Below, in pieces: positions 55,857-64,000 of a stretch of 64,000 bases of DNA (positions are counted from its first letter, which is position 1; the number at the start of each line of letters is the position of its first letter). The translations under genes and the position numbers were made by a program. Origin of the DNA: Pseudomonas poae (GTDB lineage: Bacteria > Pseudomonadota > Gammaproteobacteria > Pseudomonadales > Pseudomonadaceae); assembly GCF_001439785.1 (NCBI RefSeq), contig NZ_JYLI01000001.1, forward strand, positions 1 to 64,000, written 5' to 3'. Below the pieces are notes generated by a model that worked only from the letters and a program-made list of their open reading frames with translations, was not told the DNA's origin and made no database searches.

Positions 55857-58831
55857 TAAAACCTCTCCGGGTGGGGCGCCGGGGTATCGATCGGCGCGTA
55901 ATCGTCTCTGGCCCATTTCACGGCCACGTCTATGCCCTTGTTCGGCGTCCTGTGGCCATGCCGGAAATTTGCCGGTGGCAATGGCGGACGGTGGCGTGGC
56001 GCCTTCAGGACCTCCATTTTCACCGCGGTTTCCTTATAGGCAGGCGTATTGACGTCCGGGTCGTGATGTTCGCCAGTGAGTTCATTGATGCCGGGTTTGC
56101 CTTGGTGAATCGGCATAAAGAGTACCTTTGCGCTCACACGATCGGTGATCACCACTGGCGCAGAGACCGATCCACGTCGCGAGGTGATACGTACCATTGT
56201 CCCCTCCTGAAGGCCACGTTCGGCGGCAAGCTCGGGGCTGACTTCGACAAACCAGTCAGGTGACAACGAATCGATGCGGTCTCCACGTCCCGTCTGGTTG
56301 TTGCCCTGGAAGTGTTCGAGCATGCGTCCGTTGTCCAGCATCAGGTCGAATTCACGGTCGGGCGCTTCTGCCGGGCTTTTCCACTCGAGCGGATACAGCA
56401 CGGCCTTGCCATCGTCGGTGTGGAACCGCTCGGTGTAGAGCAATGGCGTGTCAGTGCCATCTGGCTTAACCGGCCAGAGCAGGGAGTTCCAGCCGTCCAG
56501 ACGCTCATAACGGGCGCCAGCAAACAGGGTCGAAATATTCGCGACTTCCTCCATTATTTGCGCGGGATGCTCATACCCCCAGTCATGCCCCATGCGCTTG
56601 GCCAGCTCGGTCAGGATGCGCCAGTCCGGCAGGCTGTTTCCCAGCGGTGGAAAGACTTCATAAAAACGCTGGATCCTCCGTTCGGTGTTTACGAACGTCC
56701 CCTCCTTTTCAACGCTAGGGCAGCCTGGCAACACGACATCGGCAAATTGCGCGGTGCGACTGAAAAAAATATCCTGGACCACCATGAAGTCCAGATGCTT
56801 GAAGGCTTCATGCACGTTTTCCGTGTCGGCATCCGAGAACGCCGTCTCTTCACCAATGATGTACATCGCCTTGATCTTGCGTTGCGCGGCATGCTCGACC
56901 ATCAGGAAATTGTCTTCGCCGACCTTGTTGGACAACTGCTCGGGGGCCACCCCCCAGGCTTTTGCCCACTTGGCTCTCACCGCTTCGTCAGTGACCTTTT
57001 CGTAGCCGGGATAAACATTTTTGAGGCAACCGAAATCACTGGCCCCCTGGACATTGTTGTGTCCGCGCATCGGGTAACCGCCCGTGCCAGGGCGCCCATA
57101 GTTACCGCTGACCAGCAACAGGTTGGAGAGCGCCGTACTGGTGTCCGCACCATGGCTGTGCTGAGTGATGCCCATCGCCCACAGCAGGCACACGCTTTTG
57201 GCGTCTGCGATCATCTGGGCTGCCCTGACCAGGTCAGGCTGGGATAGGCCTGTGATTTGCGAGGCGAATTCCAGCGTAAACGGTTCAAGCGAGCGCCGGT
57301 ATTCATCCACCTGATTCACACGTGTGTCCAGAAATTCCTTGTCCACCAGGTCGTGGTCGAACAGATAACGTGACATGGCACTGGCCCAGACAATGTCGGT
57401 GCTGGATTTGATCTGCAGGAAGAGATCGGCGCGCTCGGCCATCTCATGTTTGCGTGGATCGACCACGAGCAGCTTTTGCCGCTTGTGCTTGCGTGCGGCC
57501 TTGATTTTAGAAGCGATGACGGGATGATTCTCCGCCAGGTTGCTGCCCACCAGGACGATCAGATCCGCCTGTTCCAGGTCGGCGATCGTGCCTGCGTCGC
57601 CGCCATAGCCCACCGTGCGAAAAAGCCCTTGGGTGGCCGGGTTCTGGCAGTAGCGCGACGAGTTGTCGACACTGTTGGTGCCGATGATCAAGCGCGCTAT
57701 TTTCTGCGTCAGGTAGGCCTCTTCGTTGCTGGCCTTGCTTGAACCGATGAAACCGATGGCGTCGGCGCCGTGCTCGCGCTTGATCGCCAAGAGGCGCTCG
57801 GCGACCACCGTCAGCGCTTCTTCCCAGCTCGCCTCACGAAATCGACCGTTATCGCGGATAAGCGGTGTCGTCAGGCGTTTTTCGCTGTTGATGAAATCCC
57901 AGCCGAACTTGCCTTTGATGCAGGTCGAAATGCCATTGGCCGGTGCGTCTATTACCGGCTGCACTTTCAGCAGGTGCCGGTCCCGCGTCCACATTTCGAA
58001 CGAACATCCCACGCCGCAATACGTGCATACGGTTTTGGTGCGTTTGATTTCAGGCTGGCGCCAGTGCATGTCCATGACGGAAACGGCAGTGATGGGCGGT
58101 GCGCCAACAGTGTTTTCGAGGGTTTTCACTGCATCGATAAGCGGACGCTTGATGTGCTCGGGCATTGATGTCAAAGGCCCGGCATCCGGCTGCATGGTTT
58201 TTTCAAGCAAGGCGTTGCAGGGACAAACGGTGACGCAGTGGCCGCAGCTCACACAGCTGGACCCTTCAATCGTGGTGCCGCCATCCCACAACACCCGTGG
58301 ATGGTCCATGCTGAAATCGATACTCAAGGTCTCGTTGACCTCGACGTTCTGACACGCCTCGACGCAGCGTCCACAGAGGATGCATTGGTCGGGATCGTAG
58401 GAGTAGAACGGATTGGAGTGGTCTTTGCCGTAGGGCTTGCGCTGGTACTTGTAGCGCTGGATCGCCGGATTGAGATCGGCGACGGTATTGTGCAGCGTGC
58501 AGTCTCCGGTGTTGTGTTCGCAGACGCTGCAATACAGCTCATGCTTGGCAAGAATCCGGTCGAGGCCTTCTTCCTGGGCGGCTTTTACGCGAGGCGCGTC
58601 ACTCACCAGTTGCATGCCGTTGGCAGTACGCACGGTACAGCCGCGAACCATTTCGCCATTGTGCTCGATCCAGCAGACATCGCAGGTCTGAATCGGCCCG
58701 AGGGCTCGGTGATAGCAGACGTGGGGCAAGTCGATGCCCTTCTCCGCGAGGAAATCGATCAGCGGCTGGTCGGTTTTTCCGTGAAGGATGCGACCGTTGT
58801 ATTCGACGCTGCACTGGATATCGTCACTCAT
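55856..58831 (-). CDS. Formate dehydrogenase-like molybdopterin oxidoreductase, alpha subunit
   Basis: A 991-aa cytoplasmic enzyme of the FdhA type. N-terminal [2Fe-2S] domain (Cys39, 50, 53, 65), a His/Cys3 [4Fe-4S] site (His97, Cys101, 104, 111), two ferredoxin clusters (Cys150/153/156/160 and Cys193/196/199/203), then the molybdopterin domain with its own [4Fe-4S] (Cys269, 272, 276, 304) and the presumed metal-ligand Cys395 in SSRYCQNPAT. Classic FDHs have His after this Cys/Sec; here it is Gln396, as in the Gram-positive-type FdhA I remember. No FdsB/FdsG NADH-side subunits and no fdhD are nearby. ATG 58831 (MSDDIQ) with CAGG six bases upstream; a longer in-frame extension to 59035 is unlikely. 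First gene of the fdhA-DUF1641-cydA-cydB operon. Confidence 0.92.
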   Translation of the reverse strand: MSDDIQCSVEYNGRILHGKTDQPLIDFLAEKGIDLPHVCYHRALGPIQTCDVCWIEHNGEMVRGCTVRTANGMQLVSDAPRVKAAQEEGLDRILAKHELYCSVCEHNTGDCTLHNTVADLNPAIQRYKYQRKPYGKDHSNPFYSYDPDQCILCGRCVEACQNVEVNETLSIDFSMDHPRVLWDGGTTIEGSSCVSCGHCVTVCPCNALLEKTMQPDAGPLTSMPEHIKRPLIDAVKTLENTVGAPPITAVSVMDMHWRQPEIKRTKTVCTYCGVGCSFEMWTRDRHLLKVQPVIDAPANGISTCIKGKFGWDFINSEKRLTTPLIRDNGRFREASWEEALTVVAERLLAIKREHGADAIGFIGSSKASNEEAYLTQKIARLIIGTNSVDNSSRYCQNPATQGLFRTVGYGGDAGTIADLEQADLIVLVGSNLAENHPVIASKIKAARKHKRQKLLVVDPRKHEMAERADLFLQIKSSTDIVWASAMSRYLFDHDLVDKEFLDTRVNQVDEYRRSLEPFTLEFASQITGLSQPDLVRAAQMIADAKSVCLLWAMGITQHSHGADTSTALSNLLLVSGNYGRPGTGGYPMRGHNNVQGASDFGCLKNVYPGYEKVTDEAVRAKWAKAWGVAPEQLSNKVGEDNFLMVEHAAQRKIKAMYIIGEETAFSDADTENVHEAFKHLDFMVVQDIFFSRTAQFADVVLPGCPSVEKEGTFVNTERRIQRFYEVFPPLGNSLPDWRILTELAKRMGHDWGYEHPAQIMEEVANISTLFAGARYERLDGWNSLLWPVKPDGTDTPLLYTERFHTDDGKAVLYPLEWKSPAEAPDREFDLMLDNGRMLEHFQGNNQTGRGDRIDSLSPDWFVEVSPELAAERGLQEGTMVRITSRRGSVSAPVVITDRVSAKVLFMPIHQGKPGINELTGEHHDPDVNTPAYKETAVKMEVLKAPRHRPPLPPANFRHGHRTPNKGIDVAVKWARDDYAPIDTPAPHPERF

Positions 58832-59293
58832 GGAAACCTGCCCCGTTTGCCGATTTATTTGCCTTTGCATTGGCCCCGTGAGAACGCCAGGAAGGATGCG
58901 TAGGCAGAAATGTTCAGTTACAGAGTCGATATTATCGAGGCGAAAACCGTTCAAAATTTTTGCTGGCCGACGTTGTGAACGGTCATTCCCGAGCTTGAGT
59001 TGATTGCGCCGCCCAAATGCCGACGCAATCGTCAACGAGCGTTACTCGAGAGTCGCCTCCTTCAGTGACTGACGCGCCATACCACTTTGCCATGCACGTG
59101 TTCGCTGCTCAGGAAATCCAGCACCTGCGAGGCCGCTTTCAACACCAGCAGCACTCACTTGTTCAGCAATGTTACGCAACACCTCTGTAATGCAACCGGT
59201 ATTCCGGGGCACTTCGCTCCGGGGCCGTTTGGAGCCAACGCTTTATTTCTATAATCTTGTCCTGAATACGGCTACTTGAAAGGAAGTTCCGAG
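58832..59293. other. Spacer with fdhA leader, gene remnant and ClC leader
   Basis: Divergent promoters for fdhA (minus) and the ClC gene (plus) must lie here, around a dehydrogenase remnant at 59062-59154. No other structure was recognised. Confidence 0.5.
59062..59154 (-). pseudogene. C-terminal remnant of an MDR (quinone oxidoreductase-like) dehydrogenase
   Basis: Thirty codons between two stops read ...LKAASQVLDFLSSEHVHGKVVWRVSH and end in TGA. The VLDFL-x-x-x-H-V-x-GKVV ending is typical of zinc-less MDR oxidoreductases. The rest of the gene is absent, so this is a decayed 3' end. It lies at the right edge of the fdhA-cydB unit. Confidence 0.6.
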
Positions 59294-60616
59294 TTGAGCA
59301 AACCGATCATGCTTTTACGCCGAGGCTTCGCCTCCATGCGCTGGCGAACTAGAGTCACGCTATGGATTGCGGCAACTATTGCCGGCCTACTGGTGGTGGC
59401 TTTCGCTAGGCTGGCAGACATTGCCCTGGCACAGTTTGCTCAACAGAACGCTGAGCGAGCGTGGCTTCCTCTTATTTACACCCCACTGATCGGCATGCTC
59501 GTAGTCTGGCTGACAACACGCTTTTTCGTGGGCGCCCAAGGCAGCGGAATTCCTCAGGTAATCGCAGCAACACGACTTGCGCGTCAAGGTAAGCCAATTA
59601 ACAGACTGGTTTCACTCCGCATTGCTTTTGCCAAGATAAGCCTTGGAACTCTGGCGTTGACAGGCGGTTTTTCGGCAGGGCGTGAGGGGCCCTCAGTTCA
59701 GGTTGCCGCATCCATCATGCACTTCTTCCACCGCTTCCTGCCCAATGCGCGAATCGTACGCAGCGAGGATCTCATTCTGGCGGGAGGCGCGGCAGGTATC
59801 GCGGCAGCATTCAATACACCCCTGGCAGGGATCGCATTCGCTGTAGAAGAGCTAGGACGCAAGCTGGAGACGCGTACCAGCGGCGTTCTTCTCAGCACCA
59901 TCATACTTTCTGGGATGGTTGCCATTGCCTTGCAGGGAAACTACAACTACTTCGGTCATTTCGGCGTTCAGGACATAAACCTCGACATAGTCGTCCCGGC
60001 ATTAGTCATAGGAATTGGATGTGGGCTATTGGGTGGTTTGTTCAGCCGAATGTTGTTATGGCCGCAGCGGCATCCACACCTAATGATCTGGCAATGGCGG
60101 CGCCTGCACCCGGTGTGGTTTGCCGGCATCTGTGGATTGGTCGTCGCTATATTGGGGTGGCTGAGTGGCGGAATGTCGTTCGGTAGTGGCTACGGCATTA
60201 CCTCTCAGGTCATCGCATCCGATGTAGTCCTGCCATGGCACGCGCCCATTACTCGCTTCCTGGCGACCGTAGTGACCTATTTCTCTGGTATTCCAGGCGG
60301 TATTTTCGCCCCTTCGCTGGCTGTAGGGGCTGCAGTCGGCGCCAATACCGCAGAGCTATTTCACTTGGCCGCTCAGCCCACTATTGCTCTTTGCATGGTT
60401 GCTTTTCTGGCTGCCGTTACTCAATCGCCAATTACCTCCGCAATCATTGTGATGGAGATGATTAATAGCCACAGCATGGTGATCAGTCTCATGGCGGCAG
60501 CCCTGATCGCCAAGGCTGTCAGTTCAAGAATGGGCCCTGAGTTGTATCAGCAGTTGGCGCGAGGCTTTCTCGAGAGTGCAGAACCTGCCACTAAGCCAAA
60601 GAATCCTGCTCGATAA
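59294..60616 (+). CDS. ClC-family chloride channel/antiporter
   Basis: A 440-aa membrane protein with the ClC filter motifs GSGIPQV, GREGPSVQ (gating Glu) and GGIFAPSL, plus Tyr in MGPELYQQLA. VEELGRKLE keeps the second Glu equivalent to the proton Glu of E. coli ClC-ec1, which favours H+/Cl- exchange. Start: the TTG at 59294 is ten bases after AAGGA; a TTG at 59276 in frame would place that AAGGA inside the gene. It meets the DUF2254 gene tail to tail with two bases between. Confidence 0.92.
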   Translation: MSKPIMLLRRGFASMRWRTRVTLWIAATIAGLLVVAFARLADIALAQFAQQNAERAWLPLIYTPLIGMLVVWLTTRFFVGAQGSGIPQVIAATRLARQGKPINRLVSLRIAFAKISLGTLALTGGFSAGREGPSVQVAASIMHFFHRFLPNARIVRSEDLILAGGAAGIAAAFNTPLAGIAFAVEELGRKLETRTSGVLLSTIILSGMVAIALQGNYNYFGHFGVQDINLDIVVPALVIGIGCGLLGGLFSRMLLWPQRHPHLMIWQWRRLHPVWFAGICGLVVAILGWLSGGMSFGSGYGITSQVIASDVVLPWHAPITRFLATVVTYFSGIPGGIFAPSLAVGAAVGANTAELFHLAAQPTIALCMVAFLAAVTQSPITSAIIVMEMINSHSMVISLMAAALIAKAVSSRMGPELYQQLARGFLESAEPATKPKNPAR

Positions 60617-60618
60617 GC

Positions 60619-61896
60619 CTACCGCGTGGTCGTTCTGGCCAGTGAGCTCAGTTGATCCTTCTCATGCTGCAGCGCTAACGTGTGCTCTGCACGAGTGATC
60701 AGAAGATCCACGTGCCTGTCGCATGCGTCCTTAAAGATCGCTGGGTTTATTTCAGCGAGACTGATGAGGGCTTTCAACAGGCGCACGTTAACTTCCAGCA
60801 AAGCTGCACCGTCCCTGCTGATCGGGGCAAAAAAATCATCGAACAGATCATCAACCGTCAATCCTCGGAGAAAGACCTGCTTACACCCTTGGTCTGTTTG
60901 CGAGCTAGAGAAGGGAGGCTTACTCCAGCAAGTTAAAGTCCTCACTCCCCGGCCAATGACATCGATGGCTGTTCCAGGGTCGTTCACCGCAGGCGATAAG
61001 GCGCGAGAAGCGATTTCCGAGAGCACACAAAGTCCGAAGCGTGGATCATTTTCATAGGTTCGACGGACGCCGATGGTTAGGGTCGCAAGAATCCTCTCTC
61101 TTGCAGTACCGGTATCACCGGCCATCGAATTGCCTAAGCTCACAATGTGAAGGAGTGGCATTCCCTCGTGCACAAATGTCCCAGGAAGCACCTCCAGATA
61201 AATCTGTACTTGGTCGTCCTGCGCGAAAGCTCCTAGTGCGCTTACATCAATATGTTGCACATAGCCTGTCAGCTCACTTTTGACTGTAATTGCGCCAGAA
61301 GGTAGCGACAGATCGTTCGGGAAAGCTGAACCGCCCAAGTAGGGCCACTGAACACGTTGAGTGATTGCCTCTATCGCAGCCTTCTCGACGCGGTCGATGG
61401 TTTCACCAACCCTTCCGAGCTTTGACAGGTGATCGATCCAGCGCAGGAGCATATAAACGATCAGGATGACCACAATTATCGTTACTGCGAACAGCAAAAC
61501 CCGACCTTGCGCGCCATAAGCACCCGTGCTCAACGCGATGATCCCCACCAAGCTAAACAGGAATGAGCCTATAAACGTGGCAAGGGCGTTTTGGGTCGTG
61601 GTGTCTTCCATCACCAAGGTGGTGGCACGCGGTGTCACTCCGCTGCTCGCGGCCCCATAAGCGGTGACCATCGTGCTCAACGAGAAGGTTGTGACGGCCA
61701 ACATGCTGGAGGCAATGATCCCCAGAATTTTGTCTACGGCATCTGCGCCTATGCGCGCTGGCAATGACTCCGGAATGAAGTCTTTGAATACAACAGCGAG
61801 CAGTGCCGTAGCCACACCTAGAAGGGAGAATAGGGAGGCTCTGAACCACAGCCGTTTGGTGAGTTGATTCGTTGCCCAACGCCAACGAGCGATCAT
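60619..61896 (-). CDS. DUF2254 membrane protein
   Basis: A 425-aa protein with four N-terminal membrane helices (about 18-38, 55-80, 108-128, 135-155) and a large cytoplasmic C-terminal part. SLSTMVTAYGAASSGVTPRA and SPAVNDPGTAIDVIG are hallmarks of the DUF2254 family, whose function is unknown. The ATG at 61896 has AAGGA seven bases upstream; a TTG at 61902 would abut it and is unlikely. Confidence 0.88.
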   Translation of the reverse strand: MIARWRWATNQLTKRLWFRASLFSLLGVATALLAVVFKDFIPESLPARIGADAVDKILGIIASSMLAVTTFSLSTMVTAYGAASSGVTPRATTLVMEDTTTQNALATFIGSFLFSLVGIIALSTGAYGAQGRVLLFAVTIIVVILIVYMLLRWIDHLSKLGRVGETIDRVEKAAIEAITQRVQWPYLGGSAFPNDLSLPSGAITVKSELTGYVQHIDVSALGAFAQDDQVQIYLEVLPGTFVHEGMPLLHIVSLGNSMAGDTGTARERILATLTIGVRRTYENDPRFGLCVLSEIASRALSPAVNDPGTAIDVIGRGVRTLTCWSKPPFSSSQTDQGCKQVFLRGLTVDDLFDDFFAPISRDGAALLEVNVRLLKALISLAEINPAIFKDACDRHVDLLITRAEHTLALQHEKDQLSSLARTTTR

Positions 61897-62298
61897 GTGC
61901 AATCCTTCAGTGACTACGTCAGTTGAGTCGCGAACAGGCCAGAAGTTTTATGTTGCCGTGATTGCGCGCGTAATCTTTACGAACCCTTGCAGCTTGATGA
62001 AGAGACGTTGTGAAAACATTGACGTTGTTTGTTCAGGTAATGGCGTCTCAGAGCGTCAGGTTATCGCGCGCCACGTACGTTGTTTTCTCGCCGCGAGAAG
62101 ACTCTGCAGCCTGATGCGCCGGCATTGAAAAAAACCTGATTTTTTTCGATGGCACACCACCAAAGGTGCACTAATTGCTGCCACTGCAAACGCGTCAAGA
62201 CGTGCCGAGCGCTCCGATGCAGGTCATTCAGCCCATACCTGTGGAGCCTGCAACATCCGCTCTTCCTGTCATTCCCGAGTATTCCTCAGGTGTGCATA
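61897..62298. other. Spacer upstream of the DUF2254 gene
   Basis: About 400 bp. It contains an A/T hairpin (GAAAAAAA/TTTTTTTC, 62127-62147) and must hold the DUF2254 promoter and the end of the regulator transcript. A 61-codon plus-strand frame at 62175 has no coding support. Confidence 0.5.
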
Positions 62299-63234
62299 TC
62301 AATTTCGATGTAACAGGGTATTGGGCGCAACCCCAAATGCCTTTCGAAACGCATGACTAAAGTGGGAGAAGTCGGAAAAACCAAACTCTAGCGCAGCCTG
62401 GGAAACGCTACGCACTTGACCGCGCTCAATCGCTTCGCGGCTGGCATTCAGGCGTTCTTTCCATATTTCGGCAACAGGTGTCTTCTGGTAGCGCGCGAAG
62501 GCGCGAGTAACGGTTCGCGTGGACACGTTGTGGGCCTGGGCGATAATTTCAATCGACAGGTCCGGCTCGGTCAAGTGTCGTTGGATGTAATGCATGATGC
62601 GGCTATAGAGGTCCAGTTCCTGATGCGTCGTTTTCAAGTCCTGAAGTTCCAGGCTGATAACAAGCAGATCAAGCAAGGCATCAGAATAACGCTTCGAAAT
62701 GCTCGCATCCTGCAACGACGCCGGTGTGGACGCCGCTTGGCGTAACATTTCACGCAGCGGGACTACACCAGGGCGTCGGTCATCGAGGACCATTGCAGTG
62801 TAATCGGCGATGCGCGGCAATCGCTCTGTCAACAAGGCGCGCGGAATACGCACGAGGTGGTTCTCGGTACCACCGAAACTGAATCGAAACGCTTGGTTTG
62901 CGTCATAAAGAAACAAATTTCCAGCCGCCAGGTTGGTTTTTCTCGCGCCCTGCTCGATCTGCCCATGGCCATTGCGCGCGAAACCCAGCCATAGATCTTC
63001 GGCCGGACCGCTACGCAAATGCCGCTCCGAACGTTCCCAATAATGCAGCGGCGATGACAGCGAACATATGTCCAAATTGCCCACGGTATTGACGGCGAGC
63101 GCGCCGTCAAAACTGCTCTGTGACAGGGGTTTACTGTCGGCTGCAAGGCAATGACGGCAGACCACCTCTTTCCAGTAATCAAAGCGACGTGGTGCGGCAA
63201 CGGCAAGGGTCGAATAATGAGTGCTTGGGTTCAT
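62299..63234 (-). CDS. AraC-family transcriptional regulator
   Basis: A 311-aa regulator with an N-terminal AraC-binding-like (cupin-type) ligand domain (about 1-190) and two C-terminal helix-turn-helix units, the first in LSIEIIAQAHNVSTRTVTRAF and the second ending SQAALEFGFSDFSHFSHAFRKAFG. It is divergent from the small gene and oxdA, so it is the probable activator of aldoxime/nitrile degradation in response to substrate (inference). The 63235-63519 spacer carries both promoters. Confidence 0.9.
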   Translation of the reverse strand: MNPSTHYSTLAVAAPRRFDYWKEVVCRHCLAADSKPLSQSSFDGALAVNTVGNLDICSLSSPLHYWERSERHLRSGPAEDLWLGFARNGHGQIEQGARKTNLAAGNLFLYDANQAFRFSFGGTENHLVRIPRALLTERLPRIADYTAMVLDDRRPGVVPLREMLRQAASTPASLQDASISKRYSDALLDLLVISLELQDLKTTHQELDLYSRIMHYIQRHLTEPDLSIEIIAQAHNVSTRTVTRAFARYQKTPVAEIWKERLNASREAIERGQVRSVSQAALEFGFSDFSHFSHAFRKAFGVAPNTLLHRN

Positions 63235-63519
63235 GGCGCCGGCCTCGGTGTAGCAATACGGTAAGAGCTCTATAAGTGTTTATTGGGTTTTCAGATAAGC
63301 AATTATTAGGCCAGGCGCATTGTTCAGGAAGTTCGTACGGCTCGTGCCTAGACCTGAGTCCATTTCGGGGCACAAGTGCACCATTGCCGTCATGCTTGAC
63401 CTTCGGTTCACACCTTGTCCTAGCCAACCAAACAGTTGTCTCGCCAAACAAAGCGCACGCCCGCCGCGCGGATTAATTTCCATCTCACAGCGCTCAATCC
63501 CCCGCTGATGAGGCACGCC

Positions 63520-63702
63520 ATGTATCGACAACCCTCGCAACCTTCGCCTGACGCCTTCTGGCTTTTGCAGACCCGGGACCTGGTACCCGAAGAATCGGCT
63601 TACTGGCTGCTCGAATGGGGGGCTTTGAAGCTGCTGCACCGACGGCGAACCGCCGCTCATCTCGACATCAATACGGCCAGTACGCCTGAACCGAAAAAAT
63701 AA
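63520..63702 (+). CDS. Small protein (60 aa) encoded just ahead of oxdA
   Basis: A 60-aa protein rich in Trp and Leu (FWLLQTRDLVPEESAYWLLE, then WGALKLLHRRR) and with a charged tail ending in Lys. The ATG at 63520 has AGG six bases upstream, and the stop is 13 nt before the oxdA ATG, whose GAGGAG starts right after it. That spacing shows co-transcription and perhaps translational coupling. I know of no function; a helper for the haem enzyme OxdA is possible but untested. Confidence 0.65.
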   Translation: MYRQPSQPSPDAFWLLQTRDLVPEESAYWLLEWGALKLLHRRRTAAHLDINTASTPEPKK

Positions 63703-63715
63703 CGAGGAGCTCAAG

Positions 63716-64000
63716 ATGGAATCTGCAATCGATAAACATCTCAAATGCCCGCGCACCCTGTCTCGCCGCGTGCCCGAGGAGTACCAGCCGCCGTTTCCGA
63801 TGTGGGTGGCGCGTGCTGACGAGCAGTTGCAACAAGTGGTGATGGCTTACTTGGGCGTGCAATATCAAGGCGAGGCGCAACGCGAGGCTTCACTGCAGGC
63901 CATGCGGCATATCGTGGGCAGTTTCAGCCTGGCCGACGGCCCGCAGACCCACGATTTGACCCACCATACCGACAACAGCGGCTTTGATAATCTTATTGTC
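63716..64000 (+). CDS. oxdA: Aldoxime dehydratase, N-terminal part (runs off the window)
   Basis: The first 95 residues (MESAIDKHLKCPRTLSRRVP ..., THDLTHHTDNSGFDNL) match what I remember of OxdA of P. chlororaphis B23 almost residue for residue. OxdA is a haem b lyase that removes water from aldoximes to give nitriles, which nitrile hydratase and amidase then degrade. The haem-ligand His lies beyond the window. GAGGAG six bases upstream supports the start. Confidence 0.9.
   Translation, partial: MESAIDKHLKCPRTLSRRVPEEYQPPFPMWVARADEQLQQVVMAYLGVQYQGEAQREASLQAMRHIVGSFSLADGPQTHDLTHHTDNSGFDNLIV

Noticed and set aside
62160-62360. Small plus-strand frame upstream of DUF2254
   Set aside because: It overlaps the end of the AraC gene, with no ribosome-binding site and no coding character.
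1-64000. CRISPR arrays, tRNA/rRNA genes, transposases
   Set aside because: No regularly spaced repeats, cloverleaf sequences or transposase motifs were seen by reading; REP elements are the only repeated families noticed.

Overview
The window looks like a chromosomal segment of a fluorescent-group Pseudomonas (P. fluorescens / P. chlororaphis-like). The reasons are the high-GC, Shine-Dalgarno-led genes, the typical Pseudomonas REP/REPIN palindromes (TGTGGCGAGCGGGCTTG and TGTGGGAGGGGCTTG types), an arn (4-amino-4-deoxy-L-arabinose lipid A) operon, and the start of a gene that I recognise as aldoxime dehydratase OxdA, known from P. chlororaphis. This is inference from sequence recognition; no search was run.

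Layout. 1-15.1 kb: two large paralogous proteins with a dermonecrotic-toxin-like architecture, both on the minus strand, bracket a plus-strand signalling operon (triple-receiver hybrid kinase, CheR, CheB, receiver-kinase, CheY-like protein). The larger toxin candidate (1623 aa) ends in a YopT/C58-like Cys-His-Asp region followed by a cholera/pertussis-type ADP-ribosyltransferase. The smaller one is colinear with it but stops three residues after the equivalent Cys. 15.2-19.9 kb: a hybrid kinase/KaiC-like ATPase pair and a membrane-anchored HEAT/TPR protein. 20-28.2 kb: a branched-chain acyl-CoA (isoleucine/valine) beta-oxidation set (acyl-CoA ligase, SDR, thiolase, acyl-CoA dehydrogenase, enoyl-CoA hydratase) plus, on the other strand, a second acyl-CoA dehydrogenase and a 3-hydroxyisobutyryl-CoA hydrolase-like protein. 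28.3-29.4 kb: an HPP membrane protein and a small conserved-looking protein. 29.6-38.9 kb: a tightly overlapping arnC-A-D-T-E-F-ugd-glycosyltransferase operon with no arnB. 39.3-44 kb: a secreted protein, a lone tyrosine recombinase, an SDR and a chemoreceptor. 44.1-49 kb: a 2-deoxyribose utilisation cluster (kinase, permease, mutarotase-like, DeoR regulator, deoC) with matching operator palindromes in both promoter regions. 49-50.6 kb: gene-poor DNA. 50.6-58.8 kb: a secreted alpha/beta hydrolase, then a formate-dehydrogenase-like fdhA - DUF1641 - cytochrome bd oxidase operon, flanked by two gene remnants. 59.3-61.9 kb: a ClC channel/antiporter facing a DUF2254 membrane protein. 62.3-64 kb: an AraC-family regulator divergent from a 60-aa protein and oxdA, which runs off the window.

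Most notable points: (1) the paralogous toxin pair with the C58-like plus ART tail and the precise truncation of the smaller copy, (2) the arn operon lacking arnB, (3) the tandem GTTA-N6-YAAC operators tying the two deoxyribose transcription units together, (4) the fdhA-DUF1641-cydAB arrangement bounded by a VOC remnant (in frame after the cydB stop) and an MDR-dehydrogenase remnant, (5) a perfect 12-bp inverted repeat just before an orphan tyrosine recombinase, and (6) an unannotated-looking 60-aa gene directly ahead of oxdA.
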